Assembly (NCBI GenBank): GCA_947589145.1
Contig: CANQCB010000061.1
Span: 1-7,919, forward strand
DNA: 7,919 nt
Direction of reading: 5' to 3'
Source: an uncultured Clostridia bacterium
GTDB lineage: Bacteria; Bacillota; Clostridia; Christensenellales; Pumilibacteraceae
The position numbers and the translations under genes were made by a program. Shown here piece by piece: positions 6,296 to 7,919 of this stretch. Every line of letters starts with the position of its first letter. The first letter of the stretch is position 1. The notes under the pieces are model-generated. The model made no database searches and had not been told where the DNA came from. It saw nothing but the letters and a program-made list of their open reading frames with translations.

Positions 6296-7407
6296 TGAAA
6301 ACGTTAGGTATTATATTTTCCAATATTCACGAGAGGGACATACCCGAACTGACCAAGGTTCGCACTCTTGCGTCCGTGCCTTTCGGCGGCAGATATCGCC
6401 TCATCGATTTCGCGCTTTCCAACATGGTGAACAGCGGAATTACCAATATCGGTATCATCGCCAAGTATAACTATCAATCGCTTATGGATCACGTCCAAAG
6501 CGGTAAGAGCTGGGGACTTGCCCGCAAGAACGGCGGTCTTACGATCCTTCCGCCCTTCAACGACATGTCGGGCGGCGGCGTATTCACCACCCGTTTCGAG
6601 GCGCTCAAATCGGTTAAGTCATTCATTCGCCACAACGAGGCGGACTATGTAGTTATGTCCGATTGCGATATCGTCTCCAACTTCGACTTCACGCCCGTCG
6701 TGCTCGAACACGAGAAAAAGGGCGCGGATATCACGCTGGTATACCGCAAGAAAGAACTCGACCCGTCGGATAAGGAGCGGTTCACCATCGACGTTGACGA
6801 AAACGAACGCGTAACCAAACTCACGCTCTCGGACGGCGGAAAGGGGATCAAGAACGTCTATACCGACTTCATGATCATCTCCCGCCGCATATTGCTCTAT
6901 ATCATCGACCACAGCGACCAGTGGGGCATATCCTCTTTCTCGCGCGATATTCTCTCGCACACGAACGAGTATAAGATATTCGGCTATGAGCACAGCGGAT
7001 ACTACGCGGCAATCGACAGCCTTATAGACTATTACAAGCACTCCATGGATCTGCTTGATCCCGAGGTCGTGCAGGAGTTGTTCTATAAAGGCGGCGCCGA
7101 GATCTATACCAAGGTGCGCGACTCCGCTCCCGCGAAGTTTACCGACACGGCTTGCGTGCGTAACTCCATGGTGGCGGACGGTTGCCTCATCGAGGGCACG
7201 GTGGAGAACTCCATAATCTTCCGCGGCTGCCATATCGCAAAGGGGACCAAGGTCACCAACTCCATAATCATGCAGGACTCCGTCATAGACGACGGCTCGA
7301 CGCTCAACTGCGTCATTATGGATAAGGCGGCGCACGTGCTTGACGGCCGTCTCCTGTCCGGACACCCGACCCACCCGTACTATATCGAGAAAGAAGCGGA
7401 GATCTGA
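6295..7407 (+). CDS. glgD: GlgD, non-catalytic partner subunit of ADP-glucose pyrophosphorylase
   Basis: The 370-residue GlgC paralogue forms a mixed complex with GlgC in Bacillota and modulates its activity. The shared fold is clear: FGGRYRLIDFALSN (30-43) and NSGITNIGII (46-55) in the first domain, and hexapeptide repeats at about 285-345 in the second. Catalytic features are lost. The GGQGSRL loop is replaced by FSNIHER (8-14), the FAEKP lysine motif is absent, and the YWKDVGT motif of GlgC is replaced by YYAAIDS (236-242). The Asp of the metal site may remain as D125 in SDCDIVSNFDF. The ribosome site GGAGG (6283-6287) lies inside the end of glgC, 7 nt before the ATG. No glgA, glgB or glgP follows; a terminator closes the operon. 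Confidence 0.95.
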   Translation: MKTLGIIFSNIHERDIPELTKVRTLASVPFGGRYRLIDFALSNMVNSGITNIGIIAKYNYQSLMDHVQSGKSWGLARKNGGLTILPPFNDMSGGGVFTTRFEALKSVKSFIRHNEADYVVMSDCDIVSNFDFTPVVLEHEKKGADITLVYRKKELDPSDKERFTIDVDENERVTKLTLSDGGKGIKNVYTDFMIISRRILLYIIDHSDQWGISSFSRDILSHTNEYKIFGYEHSGYYAAIDSLIDYYKHSMDLLDPEVVQELFYKGGAEIYTKVRDSAPAKFTDTACVRNSMVADGCLIEGTVENSIIFRGCHIAKGTKVTNSIIMQDSVIDDGSTLNCVIMDKAAHVLDGRLLSGHPTHPYYIEKEAEI

Positions 7408-7429
7408 TCCGCGGCGGAAAAAACAAGCG

Positions 7430-7459
7430 AAACGCGTCGGGGCAACTCGGCGCGTTTTT
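7430..7459 (+). terminator. Intrinsic terminator of glgCD with GCAA tetraloop
   Basis: AAACGCG (7430-7436) pairs with CGCGTTT (7451-7457). The stem continues through TCGGG/CTCGG (7437-7441 with 7446-7450, two G-U pairs) to a GCAA tetraloop (7442-7445). The run TTTTT (7455-7459) follows. The 12-bp stem begins 22 nt after the glgD stop codon. Confidence 0.88.
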
Positions 7460-7605
7460 GTATGCGAATCAAGCGGCGGGGGATAAATCGTTGCTTTCAA
7501 CGTGGAAGTTATGGCGGTTTAAGGGGATAGAACGGGCAATTATCCGCCGAAATTCGGGAATAAAAAGGTATAATAAAAAAATTTTCGGAAATTTGGTAAA
7601 AACGC
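7460..7605 (+). other. Non-coding spacer, A/T-rich toward its end (possible UP element)
   Basis: I see no supportable gene here. A small hairpin, CGTTG (7489-7493) with CAACG (7498-7502) around CTTT, is the only clear structure in the first half. From about 7560 to 7600 the sequence consists largely of A and T runs directly upstream of a -35 box, the usual position and composition of an UP element that boosts strong promoters such as those of stable RNAs. Confidence 0.45.
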
Positions 7606-7634
7606 TTGACTTAAATTCGGATATAATGTATTAT
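7606..7634 (+). promoter_or_regulatory. SigA-type promoter of the downstream structured RNA
   Basis: TTGACT (7606-7611, five of six) and TATTAT (7629-7634, five of six) are separated by the ideal 17 nt. A perfect TATAAT at 7622-7627 is only 10 nt from this -35 box and would need another -35, which I do not see. Predicted transcription starts near 7641, at the base of a perfect hairpin. Confidence 0.75.
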
Positions 7635-7640
7635 AAGCAG

Positions 7641-7850
7641 GCTGTCTGAAACAGCGGCTTGTTATTTGGACTACGTATTTAGAAGCATAAATACCTCTGG
7701 CGTAACAGGATATCCATCTTAAACGATAGCGATATTGCCGTTATGCCTTTTTTTACGCCCTTTTGCGAGGAATAGTCGGGAAATAACAGCTTTTATGCCA
7801 ACTCCGCGGAAACGCGTTTGGATATACTCGACCGCTTAGTCGAGTTACGG
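7641..7850 (+). ncRNA. Highly structured leader or non-coding RNA, class unknown
   Basis: Helices read directly from the sequence are as follows. A 5' hairpin GCTGT/ACAGC spans 7641-7655. A long closing helix joins 7657-7673 to 7773-7790 (GCT/AGC, GTTATTT/AAATAAC and GACTA/TAGTC, with a bulged T and a G/GGG internal loop). Inside it sit a 7-bp hairpin GTATTTA/TAAATAC (7675-7694) and an arm built on GGCGTAA (7699-7705), making a compact three-way junction. Downstream, CGCG/CGCG caps a GAAA tetraloop (7805-7816) and ACTCGAC/GTCGAGT forms a 7-bp hairpin (7826-7845). No convincing protein frame exists here. It could be the leader of an rRNA operon beyond the window, a riboswitch-like leader, or an independent small RNA. 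I do not recognise any named RNA family. The 3' end is not defined. Confidence 0.6.
7699..7754 (+). terminator. Internal terminator-like hairpin with seven T residues
   Basis: GGCGTAAC (7699-7706) pairs with GTTATGCC (7740-7747), 8 bp with one G-U pair, and TTTTTTT follows (7748-7754). ATATC/GATAT (7710-7714 with 7731-7735) can extend the structure inside the loop. It lies about 110 nt after the predicted transcription start. The same 5' arm can instead pair perfectly with TTACGCC (7753-7759), which would break the terminator. Confidence 0.55.
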
Positions 7851-7866
7851 AACATTGACAACTACA
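7850..7866 (+). promoter_or_regulatory. boxA-like element, possible rRNA operon leader
   Basis: The segment ending in ATTGACAACTACATAG (7854-7869) resembles the TTTGAAAACT-type boxA antitermination motif found before 16S and 23S rRNA genes in Bacillota. It follows a run of hairpins downstream of an A/T-boosted promoter, as in rRNA leaders. No rRNA gene sequence itself is visible, so this remains an inference from a short match. Confidence 0.3.
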
Positions 7867-7919
7867 TAGAGTAAAGCAAATTATCTAAGAAAAAGAAGGG
7901 AAACGAGAGTAAGTAAGAT
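7867..7919 (+). other. Purine-rich tail at the window edge
   Basis: The sequence is A/G-rich with few pairing possibilities. It contains AAGGG (7896-7900) and GAGAG (7904-7908), and the window ends in GAT. If the next base is G, an ATG at 7918 would have GAGAG about 9 nt upstream, so a coding start just past the edge is possible. A mature rRNA 5' end beyond the edge fits equally well. Confidence 0.3.

Noticed and set aside
6295..7407. GlgD as a decayed GlgC pseudogene
   Set aside because: The frame is intact, the length is normal for GlgD, and the missing catalytic motifs are a known property of this subunit family.
6619..7500. Minus-strand open frame (293 codons) opposite glgD
   Set aside because: It is a shadow of glgD and its terminator region; the product has no recognisable domain.
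7458..7649. 63-codon plus-strand frame after glgD
   Set aside because: Its start lies in the T-tract of the glgD terminator, it has no ribosome site, and it runs across the promoter at 7606-7634.
7668..7790. Retron-type or CRISPR-associated RNA
   Set aside because: No reverse transcriptase, repeat array or cas gene is visible, and the helices do not show the terminal inverted repeats of a retron RNA.

Overview
The window reads as a chromosomal segment of an anaerobic Bacillota, probably class Clostridia. The grounds are the glgC-glgD gene pair (a two-subunit ADP-glucose pyrophosphorylase known from this phylum), strong purine-rich ribosome binding sites, consensus SigA-type promoters and U-tract intrinsic terminators. 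Placement below class is not possible from this sequence alone. Every gene lies on the plus strand, and I see no insertion sequence, CRISPR array, tRNA gene or phage gene.

Layout: (1) 3-200, the 3' end of a gene for a surface protein with a C-terminal membrane anchor, closed by a strong terminator near 281-314. (2) 201-654, a long non-coding stretch with a tandem 11-bp repeat, a consensus promoter whose -10 box lies in a perfect 15-bp dyad, and a leader of about 165 nt carrying a possible attenuator. (3) 655-3390, a cytoplasmic glycoside hydrolase family 3 enzyme with an extra C-terminal domain. It is followed 82 nt later by 3473-4819, a four-helix membrane protein with GtrA-like features and a long C-terminal coiled coil. 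The two are probably one operon, ended by a terminator at 4895-4935. (4) 5114-6295 and 6295-7407, glgC and glgD, overlapping by one base and closed by a GNRA-capped terminator at 7430-7459. (5) 7408-7919, non-coding: an A/T-rich promoter region, then a highly structured RNA leader or non-coding RNA running to the window edge.

How the genes fit together: the GH3 enzyme probably releases monosaccharide from beta-linked oligosaccharides in the cytoplasm, and GlgC/GlgD make ADP-glucose for glycogen storage. The pairing of sugar release with sugar storage is plausible, but the terminator between the two operons means they need not be co-regulated. The role of the membrane protein is unknown.

Two signals stand out. 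First, the membrane-protein gene carries a sharply bounded A/T-rich segment (about 3824-4057) that uses different codons from the rest of the gene and encodes a predicted extracytoplasmic loop, which suggests a swapped or recently acquired surface domain. Second, positions 7641-7850 fold on paper into several perfect or near-perfect helices, including a compact three-way junction and two mutually exclusive pairings around a seven-T terminator. This may be an rRNA operon leader (a boxA-like element follows) or an unassigned regulatory RNA.
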